The notes under the pieces: generated by a model | What the model was told of the DNA's origin: nothing | The model's database searches: none | The model's input: only the letters and a program-made list of their open reading frames with translations | Position numbers and translations under genes: made by a program | Part shown: in pieces, positions 33,248-47,257 of the stretch | Position numbering within the stretch: the first letter of the stretch is position 1 | How the letters are laid out: each line of letters begins with the position of its first letter | From: Beaufortia kweichowensis | Lineage: Eukaryota > Chordata > Actinopteri > Cypriniformes > Gastromyzontidae | Length of the DNA stretch: 64,000 nucleotides | Reading direction: 5' to 3' | Assembly: GCA_019155185.1 (NCBI GenBank) | Contig: CM032816.1 | Span: 8,720,510 to 8,784,509 of the forward strand

Positions 33248-36200
33248 ATGGGGGATGACAGCGAATGGATGAAGTTACCCATAGACCAGAAATGTGAACA
33301 TAAGGTGGGTAATCTAGGGATAGTTTTATGTTTTGGACTTCTAAAATGCTCTGACTTATAATGGCTTTGCTGACATAGAGACAGTTTGGTTAAACCACAA
33401 AGTTTTAGCACTTAAAGATGCATGCAAAACACTATATTTCTTTCCATTTTTGGTAAGGTCTGTATGAAAAACATGCAACTGCATATGTGGTTATTGCTTG
33501 CATGTTTCTTTGCTTTCTGTTTTTAAGATCACTTTTTTATGGTGAATATTTACAATTGTGGAAAAAGTATATTACTTTGAGTCACAACTTTATTTATTTG
33601 GGTGTTTGTCATAATCATATCTGTTTTGGTCTGCTTTAAGATTTGGAAAGCCAGATTAAATGGATACGAGGAAGCACTGAAGCTTTTCCAGAGGATAGAG
33701 GATGAGAAGAGCCCAGAATGGGGCAAATACCTGGGAATTATCAAAAAATTTGTAACGGATTCCAATGCCGTAGCCCAACTTAAAGGCTTGGAAGCAGCAC
33801 TGGCGTTTATTGAGAATGCACATGTGGCTGGAAAGTAAGTAACATCTATTAAAGCTATTTGTTATGTTTCTATAACCTGTTGAGGTAGCATTTCCTAAGA
33901 GCTTTCTGTTTACAACTAAACAAAGCAGAAATGTGATCCCTGCTTAAGGTCTATTTTGGGATAGAGGGATCATTAGGCAAAGTTGGATGTCTTGTTGAAC
34001 ACTTTAGCTAAAAGATTTGTGTTAAAGGGATAGTTTACCCAAAAATAGTTTTTATTTACCCCCTTGTCATACCCTGCCTGTATGACAAATGGTGGAAGAA
34101 TGATCTTTCTAAAATCGAGTAGTCTCTTTGTGGCTGTCTAAATATAGCAGAATGAAATGCAGTTAAACATGGTGGACATGAGCAAAAGAAAAAGTATCAT
34201 GTTTGTTTCATGATGCTGTGTTTTTGCTTTGTGATTTGACCTAAAACAGGTATTTTACAATAGGCAACATTGCATGGGGTAGAATTGTTTTTGTCTATTT
34301 GCATTAACTGCAGGTGATGCTTCATTCTTGCAGGCAAAGCTGCAGGAGTCCTATATTACTTTTCACTTTTCTGTTGGTACATTATCCATATTTTCTTAAT
34401 GGGTTCTAATGGCAGTGAATCTCATCTTGCAGAACAACAGGGGAAGTGGTTTCTGGAGTGGTTGGTAAAGTCTTCAATCAGCCCAAAGCTCGAGCCAAAG
34501 AGCTGGGGACAGATATCTGCCTCATGTACATAGAGATTGAGAAGGCTGAAGTCGTCCAAGATGAGTTGATCAAAGGACTGGATAACAAAAACCCCAAGAT
34601 TGTTGTTGCTTGCATTGAAACTCTAAGGAAAGCACTTTGGTGAGTAGGCACTTTTTGGGGGCACTTGCATTATTAGAATTGTGTTAACCATAGCATTCAG
34701 GGCTGGCATGGGATTTGCACATCATTTAAATCATTCCTGCAAATCTAGCTTTTATAATACAAGAATAATTCAGTTTACAAAAAAGTGTATTTGCTTCTGA
34801 AATAAATCCACAGACATGAACAACAGAAGTCTGTCTTCCTTTTGAATTTATTTCCACAATGACTGTATGACTAAGATGTGAATTTCTCTTCTCTGCAGTG
34901 AATTTGGATCAAAGATCATAACACTGAAGCCTGTAGTGAAAGTGTTGCCAAAACTGTTCGAGTCTCGAGAAAAGGCGGTTCGAGACGAGGCCAAATTACT
35001 CGCTGTGGAAATCTATAGGTGGATCCGTGATGCTCTGCGACCTCCCCTGCAGGGCATCAATTCTGTACAGGTGAGGCTTCTGCTCTGACCACTGATCAGT
35101 TTACATTTATTTTCCTCTAAAAAGTCCATCTAAAGTAGATGTGGGGTGCATCTTGCAATATGAAAGTGTAACATACAGTACATTATCGTTTTTTTCTCTA
35201 GTTGAAAGAGTTGGAGGAAGAATGGGTGAAACTGCCAACCGCAGCTCCTAAACAGAGTAGGTTCCTGCGTTCCCAGCAGGATCTGAAGGCCAAGTTTGAG
35301 CAGCAGCAAGCTGCTGGAGGAGACGAAGCAGATGGTGAGAAAAAAAACACAGGACATCTGCACAAATTATGAATAGCAAGTCATAACATACAAGTGTATA
35401 CAAGGCAATAGAGAAAACTGTGTATTAAAATGGATCTTTTGAAGAACTCCTTTCTGATCTTAAGGACTGACTATCTGTGAGTGATGAAATCAGATCTGTT
35501 TGTATAGACTATGTAGTCAGTATCCGGTAAATCTACACCAGTTGCCATAGTAATGTCTCTGCTCTCAGCATGATACCAGGAGACTTTGTTCTACAACTGA
35601 GACTACTAAAAGCAAGAACATTTTACATTTGCTCATGCTTGTCATTATTTAATATGTAGTGATGAATGTCTCATTTTATTTGTGTACATGTGTGTTTTTC
35701 TGCCCTTCTGTGTGAAATTGGTAAAATGTCTGTACAAAGCCTTTGAGATGTTTAAAAAAAAAACTTTTGAAAGAGATTGAAAGGTTTTTCTCTATACAGG
35801 AGATGTTGAAGAGGAGACCGAAGCTCAGGTTGATGCTTATGAGCTCTTGGAAGCCGTTGAGATCCTTTCAAAACTTCCTAAAGACTTTTATGAAAAAATT
35901 GTAAGTTACTACAACATAAACCAGATATGCGTTTGAATTATTGAACTGTAATGAAGTGATGCACTCCTCTGTTGTGACTATAGGAAGCCAAGAAATGGCA
36001 GGAGAGGAAGGAAGCTTTGGAGGCAGTGGAAGTCTTGGCAAAGAACCCCAAACTAGAAGGTGGAGACTATGGGGACCTGGTTCGAGCACTTAAAAAGGTA
36101 ATGGGCTTGTTTGAAGTTGTACTCTGGGTAATTGTATTTTCTCAGTGAACAAGACCTTAATAACCTTGGTTTTTTTGTAGGTTATTGGGAAAGATGCCAA

Positions 36201-39200
36201 TGTGATGCTTGTGGCAATGGCAGCTAAATGTCTGGCTGGACTGGCAGCTGGATTGAGGAAGAAGTTTGGAACATATGCAGGTCATGTAAGTGCTTTCCAT
36301 GTATCTTAAATCAAAACCCTAACCCATCAACGCAAAAGTTTTTCCTTTTATGTGGGTTCAGCTTTGCTTTCTTTTAACATTATAAATCTTTTTTTGTAAG
36401 GTGGTGCCAACCATCCTGGAGAAGTTTAAGGAGAAGAAACCTCAGGTTGTCCAGGCCTTACAAGAGGCCATTGATGCAGTCTTCCTAACTGTAAGCACTC
36501 AACAAATTCTTTGTCACTATTGTGCTAACTTTCACAAACTTTAAGATGAACTTTGTGATGATATCCACAGACAACCCTGCAAAACATCAGCGAGGATGTT
36601 CTGGGTGTGATGGACAACAAGAACCCTTCCATCAAGCAACAGGCTTCACTTTTCCTGGCCAGAAGTTTCCGTCACTGCACGCCAAGTACATTGCCAAAAG
36701 GCGTTCTGAAGCCCTTTTGTGCAGCGTTCCTCAAGGTATGGCTTTCAAGATTTGTCTGTCCTGGATTTTAATTTCTGAATACCTTTCAATTTATTAAGAA
36801 CTTGTCGTCCTCCTCTCGCAGCAAGTGAACGATTCTGCACCAGAGGTCAGAGATGCTGCTTTTGAGGCTTTGGGGACTGCCATGAAGGTGGTAGGAGAGA
36901 AAGCAGTCAACCTGTTCCTGACAGATGTTGACAAACTTAAATTGGACAAGGTAGAAATAAGTTTCATTTTCCTTTACCTTGTGTGGTTCAAGTTTGCACA
37001 ATTGGGTAATGGACTGGTTTTGTCATGTTTCACCAATGAATAGATAAAAGAATGTGCCGATAAAGTGGAACTTGCTGGAGGAAAGAAAGGTGGTGGGGGT
37101 GGAGGAGGAGAAAAGAAAGAGAAACAAGCTGCAAAAGCACCTCCACCTGTTGAAGCTCCAGCCAAACCATCTGGCCCTCCTAAGAAAGCTCCTCCAGCAA
37201 AGGTAAAGTCATCTGCAGGCTGTTGCGTTTGTTTGAGAAAGAAGGAATTAAAATTAGATTCATTTGTTTTTCTTTAATTAACCAGGCCGCTGGACCACCC
37301 AAGAAAGGCAAACCTGCTTCAGCGCCTAGTGGAAAGTCTAAGAAAGCTCCAGATTCAAAAGAAGTGGTAGAGACTGAGCTATCTGTAAGTCTTTGGTTTT
37401 AGCATCAGGAAATGGTTTTTGTAGAAGGTTGAATGATCTGGTGATCATTATAGTTCGTTGTCATAGCTGGGTTTTTGTTTCACATCAGGTGGAAGTGTGC
37501 GAGGAGAAGGCAGCTGCTGTGCTCCCGGCCTCCTGTATGCAACAGCTGGACAGCGCCAACTGGAAAGAAAGACTCGCTAGCATGGAAGAATTTCAGAAAG
37601 TAAGTTATGAACATTATATCTCTCTCTCTCTTTGCTGTTTTTAGTCCTTTGCGATTTGTGATTTAAACTTGGTTATATTGTCATCTTTCAACTTTGATGT
37701 TCTTGTCAGGCTGTGGAGCAGATGGATAAATCTGAAATGCCATGCCAGGCTTTGGTCAAAATGCTTGCTAAGAAACCAGGATGGAAAGAGACCAACTTCC
37801 AGGTAGTCAACTTTAAAATGCTAAAGACCTAACAGTTTTCAGATTTGTCATGTCTTGGGATTTCTAGGTTCTAATATCTCTCTTTTTAGGTCATGCAAAT
37901 GAAGTTAAACATTGTGGGTCTGATCGCGCAAAAGGGCTCATTCTCAAAGACGTCTGCACTGGTTGTTCTGGATGGTCTGGTTGATAAGATTGGTGATGTA
38001 AAGTGTGGAAGCAATGCCAAAGAGGGTCTAACTGCAATTGGAGTGGCTTGTTCTCTACCATGGACTGCAGAACAGGTCAGTTCTCTGAAAGCTTTGTGTC
38101 TAACCGGTTATGTTTTAGCACCAGGTTATGTAGCCTGGTAAAGGAGAACTGATATTTTTAAAACTCACATGAAACTGAGTTGTGTAGCCCCAAGATTTTT
38201 GTTTCCCAATATAGTTAAGTTTCACCTTGGTTTGTCATTTGGCAGGTGGTCTCAATGGCTTTTGCTCAGAAGAATCCTAAAAATCAAGCCGAGACCCTTA
38301 ACTGGTTGGCCAATGCCATGAAGGAGTTTGGATTTGCAGGGTGAGCAATTCATACCTGGACTTTTTTTTCTTATTTGGTTTGTTCATCTCATCACCTTTA
38401 ACTCGTATTTTGTGTTTCCTGTAATTCAGAATAAATGTTAAGGCATTCATCAACAATGTTAAAACTGCTTTGGGTGCCACAAATCCGGTAAGCAATTCTA
38501 TTAGTCTTTCTGCCTTATTCTAGACCGTGTCTGCCAATAGCTTTTATTGTCAGTGCTGTACATGAAGAACTTGTAATTGTGTGTGACTGGTTATATTCAT
38601 GTTATTTCAGGCTGTGAGGACTGCAGCGATCACTCTTTTAGGAGTCATGTTCCTGTATATGGGAGCTCCACTCCGCATGTTCTTTGAAGATGAAAAACCA
38701 GCCCTGCTTTCACAAATAAATGCTGAGTTTGAAAAGGTAAACATTGCCTTTTGATATATACAGCAATACAAAAGAGGTTGATATTGTTCTCTTTGAAGAC
38801 ATGCCTTGACCATCAATAGGTTTTGCTCTACATGAAAACCAGCTTTGTGTACATATACACTAAACCACACCCGTTTATTGTTTTAGTCTGTCTCTCCCTG
38901 TCTTGCTTCTTGTCAGTAGTTTATGAGCGTGTGTGTGTGTGTATTAATGTATTTATTAATGACGATAGCCATTACAATGACATTTTATCAAAGTAGATCT
39001 GACCTTCCATTCCATCCCTAATAGATGCAAGGTCAGACTCCTCCCGCCCCCATCCGTGGCACCAGAAAAGCAGGAGCTGAGGAGGAGGGCGAAGAAGCTG
39101 ATGAAGAAGAGGTTGATGGTGGACCTGGAGACATTATGGATCTATTGCCCAGAACTGATATCAGGTTATTAAAAAGTTCCTTGTTGTATAAAACACAGAT

Positions 39201-42200
39201 CTGTTGGGCAACATATGGATGGGCAACAAATCGTATTCTGTGAATTTCTTATTCGCAGTGATAAAATCACATCAGACATGGTGTCAAAAATTGGGGATAA
39301 GAACTGGAAGGTCAGGAAGGAAGGACTTGATGAGGTGGCCGCTGTCATTTCTGAGGCTAAATTCATCCAGGCTAGCATTGGCGAGCTGCCCATGGCACTG
39401 AAGGGCCGTCTTAATGACTCCAACAAACTACTGGTAATGCAGGAAGATGTTTAATCTATCTCATGTCAAATGTGACCACATTGTTTTATTTGTTTTATCC
39501 CAAAGTTTCCACCTGGGTCATAGTCACAATGTCAAATGTGTGTTTGTGTCTGTAGGTCCAACAGACCTTGAACATTCTACAGCAGATAGCAACTGCTATG
39601 GGTCCATCTCTTAAACAGCACGTCAAGAACCTGGGAATTCCCGTCATCACTGTCCTTGGAGACAGCAAAGTATAAAATGCAAACAATTTGTCAATGAATT
39701 TGCATAGATACATAAGCTTTTGCTCATCCATCACTATTTTAATAACCTCTAGCTGGAGCGCGAGTCGTATTATTTGCCTGAAATTTAACTGTTGCCTTTT
39801 CTAGGCCAACGTCCGTGCTGCTGCCATGACTACACTAAACGCATGGGTGGAGCAGACGGGGATGAAGGAGTGGCTTGAAGGAGAGGACCTGGCAGATGAG
39901 CTAAAGAAAGAAAACCCCTTCCTCAGACAGGAGGTACAGTATCTCTGATTGATTTGTTTATTGTGCTGAAATAATGTTATTGTGCAAAACATCAGGAATT
40001 TAAGTTCCATTCTTAAATATTTACTTTTTTGTTTTGGGGTATTGTTACCAGTTATCAAGTAAAAACATAGATGCTAATGCTGGTCACATGATACATATGT
40101 ATAATAAGAGTTTAGGCTTGATGCAAATACAATTTTACATGGGAATTTACAACAGGCAATAAACTTTCTCTTCTGCCATGTCTGTCCCGTGTAGTTGCTG
40201 GGCTGGTTGGCTGAGAAGCTGCCCAACCTGCGTACGGTGCCCGCAGACCTCATGTTGTGTGTTCCTCCCCTGTACGTCTGCCTGGAGGACCGCAGTGGAG
40301 ATGTGCGCAAGAAAGCTCAGGATGCCCTCCCCACCTTAATGATGCACCTGAGCTATGAGAAGATGGTTAAAGCTACTGGCAAACTTAAGGCAAGTAAAAT
40401 ACGTGGTGAGGCAAAGTGGTTGAAGATCTGAATTGCTAGCTGATGAAGTTGAAACTTTCTATTGAGCCATGTTTAAAAACCAGATGGTTAATAGGCAGTC
40501 ATGTAATGTCACTCTCCCTCTTGTCTTTCTGCAGCCAGCCTCAAAGGACCAGGTGGTGGGCATGCTGGACAAGGCCAGGGCTGTAATGCCAGCCAAACCT
40601 GCAGCTCCTGCCAAAGCTGCGGCTTCTAAACCTGCCTCCAGTGCCCCTGCTGCCAAACCAGCCTCAGGTTCATTCTCTTCACCTTAAACCACAGGTCACA
40701 TGACACTGCTAAGTGATAAGAACTTCAAATTGAACTTGACTTTTTATTGTACAGCTCCGGCCAGGAACCAGACTCCCAGTGAAGACTTTAGTGAACCAGA
40801 ACCCAAACCAGACCCAAAGAAAGCTAAATCAGCAGGTCCTGCAGCTAAAAAGGTACGGCACACTTAAAACCTTTCTAAGCTTTCTAAAACTTTTTAAGCT
40901 GTGTCTTGCAGTATGATCTCCATAATAAACAGGGGGGTCTTCACGGAATGACATTGTTCTATGTTTTACTCAAGAAATTTTTTGGTCAAGTGTGGTCTTT
41001 CTCAAGCACACATTTGTTGCATTAACTAGAGAGAGAGTATGGAGCTCAAGGTGAAGGGAGATAAAGATAATACAAGTAAACAAAACAGGCTCTCGAAAGG
41101 GACACCTAGCAGCCAGCAGGTATATGAGAATCTTTACAGGTGGATCACCAATGGGGGCTGGTGCGGTAGCACTGCATGTAAAATTATTCAGCATGGTGTC
41201 ATGGTGCTAAAATGACATCAATGGCTAAATTCACCTGTTCTTGATACCACTGCAAAAACTAAATTGCTGTTCATATATCTTGACTAGTAGCACTTCTTGG
41301 CTCATTTTACAGATGTTAAGCTGTTAAATTCAGTTTGGCTGTCAATTCACTCATTCACTGATTTAGTTGGAGAAGGTGGTGTGGACTTGGTAGCACTTTT
41401 TTGCACAAAAGACATCATCAATTCAGTATTTAGGTGTCAGCTGTTTGCCTGATACTTTTAGGGTGTTGTGGGTAAGAAACCTGCAGTCAAGGCTGGTGCA
41501 AAGGACGAGGAGGATAAATCTGGACCCATCTTCATCCTCGTTCCCAATGCCAAAGAGCAGAGGGTGAAGGAAGAGAAAGGTTTGAAGGTGAGCATCTCTT
41601 AGCTAATTTAATGCAAATAACTTTGATCTAAGTGTTGCTTTGATTGCTAATAAGTGTATTCTTAAACGACTCTTCAGATTCTGAAGTGGAATTTCATCAC
41701 TCCTCGTGACGAGTACGTGGAACAGCTGAAGACTCAAATGTCAACATGTCTGGCTAGGTGGCTCCTGGACGAACTCTATCACTTTGACTTTCAACGTCAC
41801 GTTAAAGCTATCGGAGCCATGATTGAGGTGAGGCCTGTGTATAGTTTGTTATTGATTGAAATTCTTCTGAAAGGTTTTTTGGAGGGGATTGTGTAATTTT
41901 TGTCAATGTCTCTTTCAGCACTTGGAGCCAGAGAGTGAAGCTGTGATTAGCTGTCTGGATCTGGTATTAAAGTGGTTCACCCTGCGTTTCTTTGACACAA
42001 ACACCACTGTGTTGATGAAAGCTCTGGAGTTCCTGAAGCTGCTGTTCAGCATGCTGAGCGGAAGAAACTATCAACTCAGCGACTACGAAGCTTCATCTTT
42101 TATTCCCTATCTGATCCTTAAGGTGGGTTTTTAGGCTTCTGAAAACAAATGAATGTAGGAGTCACTAAACATCCCTAATTTTTTCCCCTAATTTAATTAT

Positions 42201-45200
42201 TTAAAACATTTGATAAATTAGCAGCTTGACCTTTTTGGTTTTACCTTTGGACAGGTTGGGGAGTCGAAAGATGTGGTGCGCAAAGATGTCCGTGCTATTC
42301 TGGCGATGTTGTGTAAAGTTTATGCAGCCAGTAAAGTCTTCCCCTTCCTTATGGATGGGACCAAATCTAAGAACTCCAAACAGAGATCAGGTAAGTAACA
42401 CACATGCTTGACTAAAGCACGTTAACAGAAACATCAAAACCATGTCAGACTACATCTACAGCCTATATCTAATGTTATAACAATGGTCAAGAGTCCATTT
42501 TTAGTTATAGTTTGTCTCAACTCTTGTCTTGTTCTTCAGAATGCCTTGAGGAGCTCGGGTGCCTGATAGAGAACTTTGGCATGAATGTGTGTCAGCCGAC
42601 TCCAGCCAAGGCTCTAAAGGAAATTGCCGTTCACATCAGTGACCGCGACACTACAGTCCGCAACGCTGCGCTAAATACTGTACTGGCTGCTTACAACACC
42701 TGCGGGGACCAAGTTTTCAAACTTATTGGCAATGTAAGATGCCCTCTAATACTAAAGACTATTGCGTGTACAGATTTTCAATCAGATTCATCCTTTTGTG
42801 TTTTATCAGTGAGTGTTTATCTAATATCATTTTTTTCTCTTCTCAAGCTTTCAGAAAAAGAAATGAGCATGCTCGAGGAACGAATCAAACGCTCTGCCAA
42901 GAAGACTCCTGCGGCTCCAGCCAAACAGGAGCGAGCCCCGAAGGAACAGCCCACCAATCCTAACGCGACTTTTCTCCGCAAGCCTGCACAGGAGGAGGTG
43001 CCCAACAAACTCCGGTATGTATCGCTGTATTTTGTGTTAGCTCTGATGTCAGGTAACGCTCTTCAAGACTTGGATTTCAAATTATAATTTTTGATGAAGT
43101 TGACAGTAAATCGTTGTCATCGAGTCATTCTTGTATTTTCAAGACTCATCTACTTTTGTTTCGTTTCACACTTATGGTGTTGCATGTGGCCTTGTTCTTT
43201 CTCCTAGTCTTACTCTATCCTCCTTTCTCTTCTCCTTTACGATTCTTTTCTTTGCTGCCCTCCGTGGACAGAATAATGTATCGAACTTACAGGATGTAAG
43301 TACTGCCGTATCGCTGTAGCCTCTGCTCACATGGCACCCGTCATCCTGGAGCTCTAGAAACTACCATTAGAAAAGCAACTCTACAGTGAAACATTAGCTC
43401 ATAGGGCTGGTCGATACGTCAGTGGATCTGGATTGTATTTGGCTGTTATGTTTTCTCAACGTCGCTGAAATGACAATTTACAGTGTTATTTCATTTTACA
43501 TCACCAGCCCTACTAGCTGAAAGTGAAATGTTGTATTTGATCTTACATTTAGATGTCAGTTCAAAAACAGTGAAGCGGTTAAAGAACTAACACTACTTGA
43601 TTTAAACGTACATGCTACCAAAAGTTTTTTAGGACTTGTGTTGAAGTGGGTGATTGACCCTGTCCTCCATTTTTAACAGTCAAGCTCGGGCGCAGAACGC
43701 TCTCTTGGAGCAGTCTGCTCCTTCCATCCCAAAAGCGTTTCAACTGGACTTGGACGCGTTTGAGAACAACCACACATGTGCCAGCGACATACCCGACCTA
43801 GTGCAGCACAAACTGGATGAGGTTCTGGAGCCGGTCATGATCCCTGAGCGCAAGTAAGAGTTTATCATGATGATGGGCTCACTTTATTACATGAAATGAA
43901 TAAAATACAAAGTTTAAATGGTGCAATTTGTGTTGGCAGGATGCGTTCGGTCTCTCCTCACTTTGACGACATTCACAATAGCACTGCTTCTGCAATCAAC
44001 TTTGTCATCTCTCAAGTGGCCAGTGGCGACATTAACACCAGTATCCAGGCTTTGGCACAGGTGGGTGTCATGTTTTGTTTGTATGCTTATTGTTACAGGT
44101 CAGTTTAAAAGTAAAATTTTAAATCTCTCATTTTCTTCATGCAGATTGACGAGGTGCTGAGGCAGGCAGACAAAGCAGAAGCCATGTCTGGACACATCGA
44201 CCAGTTCCTCATCGCCACATTCATGCAGCTGCGGCTCATTTACAACACTCACATGGCTGACGATCGTCTGGATAAGAAGGACATCTTCAAACTCTACAGC
44301 TGCATCATAGGAAATATGCTATCTGTGAGTGCTACCCTGACTTTTCTTTGAATATCCTGCAGTAACAAAAGTTTGGGATTGTAAAATTAGGACAAAGGAA
44401 CACATCTAGTGTTGTATTTTTAGGAACAGTTAGCTTTTGTTATGCCCAATTAAAATGTATGTCACATGCAAACCATACAAAGGTCAGTAGTGTTTGAATC
44501 ATTGTGCGTCTGCGTTCAGTTGTTCTCTATGGAGAGTTTGGCACGGGAGGCATCTATGGGCGTCCTGAAGGACCTGATGCACGGTCTGGTCACGCTGATG
44601 TTAGACTCAAGAGTGGAGGACATAGAGGATGGACAGCAGCTCATTCGCTCCGTCAACCTGCTCGTAGTTCGAGTGCTGGAGAAGTCAGACCAAACTAACA
44701 TTTTGAGGTTAGGAGAGCAATTCTAAGTCCTCCAGAAGCTGCTAGTGGAGATGTAGAAAACTGAGATTGTTTTTTTTTTTCCAGTGCTTTGCTGGTGCTT
44801 CTGCAGGACAGTCTTATGAGTACTGCTGGATCCCCCATGTTCTCTGAGCTTGTCATGAAGGTATGCACATAATGATATTTTATTGGTGTGGATTGAGGAC
44901 TAATTAAATAAAATGTCACGCACTCTGAAAAGTCACATTAGAATTGGAGAAACGTGCGCTTAGGAATTATGACGGACACATTCTGTTCTTTGTCTCATGT
45001 AGTGTCTATGGAGAATGATCCGTTTCCTGCCTCAGACCATCAACAACATCAATCTGGATCGCATCTTGCTGGACGTGCACAACTTCATGAAGGTCTTTCC
45101 TAAAGAGAAGCTTAAACAACTCAAGAGTGATGTTCCTCATCGAACTTTGAAGACGCTGTTACACACGCTCTGCAGGCTCACTGGTGCCAAGGTACACCAA

Positions 45201-46368
45201 GACTAAAAATCCACAACTTTTACACCTTCAAGGTATCTTTGTGTTTTCTTAAAGTGATTTGTCTGTGTCCTGTAGATATTAGATCACATGTCTATGATCG
45301 AAAACCGCAACGAGTCCGAGCTGGAGGCACACCTGAGAAAGGTGGTCAAACATTCGTCAAACCTCTCCGGGCACAAATCTGACAAAAGCACAGAGAAGGG
45401 CGCCCTCAGATCGGTATGTGTGTCGTTTTTACGTTGGGTCCTAGTTTATAGAAATTCATGTACTTTGTTTTTCTATCATTAAGTTTCATTTGTTGTCTTC
45501 AATTTGGATAGGATGATAAAGTGATCAAGGCCAACGTGAGTGACATCCTGTCTGAGATCTTCAAGAAGATCGGCTCCAAGGAGAATACTAAAGAGGTATG
45601 ACTATAGCTTTTAGTGCCTTTCTTTAACTGCTAATCTGCACAAAACATTAGTCAACAGGATCACATTCTTTCTCAGGGTCTGACGGAGCTGTACGAGTAC
45701 AAGCAAAAGTATTCTGACGCAGACATCGAGCCCTTCCTGCGGAACACCTCGCAGTTCTTTCAGAGCTATGTAGAGCGAGGACTACGCATGATTGAGTCGG
45801 AGCGTGAAGGCAAAGGCCGAATCCAGACCTCCACAGGTAAAACACAAACTGAACAGCTACAAACTGTATGTTAATGTACTGCCTCGGATGTTTGAGCTCA
45901 TGTGAGGTGTTGGTTTATCTTACAGTAATCCCCCAGCACAGCACAGAATCCTATTTACCGGCCTCCAGCTCCGTGTCCATCAGCAGTAACGGTGAAGATA
46001 TGAACGCTGCCGCCTACTACGAGAGACTGAAGATCTTACGGCAACGGCGCGGCCTGGAGAACTCGACGGTTAGTACAGATCTGTTAGTTTTAAGCTGCCA
46101 ATGTCTGTGTTTTTGATAACTAATATCTGTTTTGTATAATATCTCGCTGCAGTCGGACGATGAGCGACCTCCCCTCAGCTCCCTGAGACCATCCGTAGCC
46201 TCCTGCACAGACATGCTTCACAGCAAACTCTCCCAGCTGAAGGAGTCTCGTGAGCACTTCCAGCAGGAGCAGTCTCACTCCCACAGCCCCACCCGCTCCT
46301 CTTCCCCCGCCTCCAACCTCGACGATCTCAAAAAGAGGCTGGAGAGGATAAAGAGCAAGCGCCAGTAG
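33248..46368 (+). CDS. ckap5: CKAP5 / ch-TOG / XMAP215 microtubule polymerase
   Basis: Large TOG-domain protein that adds tubulin at microtubule plus ends and stabilises spindle poles with TACC3 and clathrin. The 43 coding exons start at 33248, 33641, 34433, 34899, 35202, 35800, 35984, 36181, 36401, 36571, 36822, 37044, 37286, 37489, 37710, 37890, 38246, 38430, 38611, 39025, 39259, 39556, 39805, 40195, 40535, 40755, 41462, 41678, 41919, 42255, 42540, 42848, 43680, 43940, 44145, 44520, 44785, 45003, 45276, 45512, 45677, 45926 and 46153. All phases fit and give 2007 aa (human 2032), with no frame break. The start is MGDDSEWMKLPIDQKCEHK. TOG HEAT arrays fill most of the protein, joined by basic Lys/Pro/Ala linkers (exons 12-13 and 25-27). 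The C-terminus ends 'DDLKKRLERIKSKRQ'. Intron 24 uses a GC donor (AAG|GCAAGT, 40390), and intron 32 holds a possible 24-nt cassette exon. It is head-to-head with cstpp1. Confidence 0.97.
34022..34112. repeat. MITE end fragment, copy 3
   Basis: 'TTAAAGGGATAGTTTACCCA' matches the terminal sequence that I remember for the same palindromic cyprinid MITE, followed by a degraded 'CCTGTATGAC'. It is a partial copy in ckap5 intron 2. Confidence 0.6.
43272..43295 (+). other. ckap5: Possible 24-nt cassette microexon of ckap5
   Basis: Between exons 32 and 33 a long pyrimidine tract ends in GACAG, followed by 24 bases and a consensus GTAAGT donor. The length is a multiple of three and the phase fits: joined after 'NKLR' it would insert about eight residues, near IMYRTYRI, in the linker before the C-terminal TOG-like region. 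No stop is introduced. It is inference; no transcript is available. Confidence 0.45.
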
Positions 46369-46889
46369 ATCAAAGCTTCATACGCTAACGCAGCAGTCTC
46401 ATTTCTAGGCTTTCTCCTAAACTTCACAACCCCCAACGTTTTCAGGGTAAACGCGTGCATAGGCTACGGTTATGCGAATAGGACAAAAAAATAACTTGAA
46501 TCTGTCTACAATGTATAATATTAAGTAAACTCTTATTTTTTTTTTCTGTATGTTAGTATTGTGCACAATTGTTTTTGTACATACAGTGGCTAACCACACC
46601 AGGCTTTTACGTGTCATTTAGGATTTCCCATGTACAGTTTCTTTGTGCAGAATGCTGTAATGTGTGTAACTGAAGCCGTTTTCTTTTTTAAAGACATTTT
46701 AAAGACTAAGTCTAAATTTAAAATGTCCCTTTCACTTGGTCTGTCAACTTCTATCTGTTTGCCATTTTTACTGTTTTCTTTCTGCTTTCTCTCTCTCTCA
46801 AGCTGTCTTGGAAGTTCTCATAACTCTGAAGGATTGATTCCTTTTATTTTAAGGAGCATGGCATGAAGTGCTAATCTTCATTTTATGTA

Positions 46890-46895
46890 AATAAA
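46890..46895 (+). terminator. ckap5: Poly(A) signal of ckap5
   Basis: AATAAA 520 bp after the ckap5 stop codon; a second AATAAA lies at 47070-47075. Both fall before the end of the convergent gene drc7. Confidence 0.6.
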
Positions 46896-47257
46896 GGTTG
46901 CATTACTCTAAAGGCTGTTAATTCAGTTTTTCTTTTAATAATATTCCCAACATTTCGCACTCTGTAGAAGAATGTTGGTAATTGATGCATTGTTTTGTAT
47001 TATTCAACTGGGATTTAGTGTTGAAGTGTTGCTATCAAGTTTCAGTGTATAATCTATAGTGAAAATGGCAATAAAGACTCTTTTTATAATTTAACAAACT
47101 ATAATGCAGTGTGTGGTGCTTTTTTCTCTTAAGAGACTGAATAAGAGCAGTTTTATTACACAATGTATTTGTTTGGACTTAAAAGTACTGCAACATGGCA
47201 TTGATTTCAGGACAGAAGTTCAGAGGACAGAGTAGGTTACCAATCTTTATTGTGTCT

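Noticed and set aside
35470..35600. Possible C/D-box snoRNA in ckap5 intron 5 (TGATGA near 35484, CTGA near 35597); human CKAP5 hosts a C/D snoRNA
   Set aside because: The boxes are too far apart, there is no terminal stem, and I find no guide matching U6, so it is not supported.
42739..43319. Several open frames around ckap5 exon 32
   Set aside because: Off-frame readings of exon 32 and of the following pyrimidine-rich intron.
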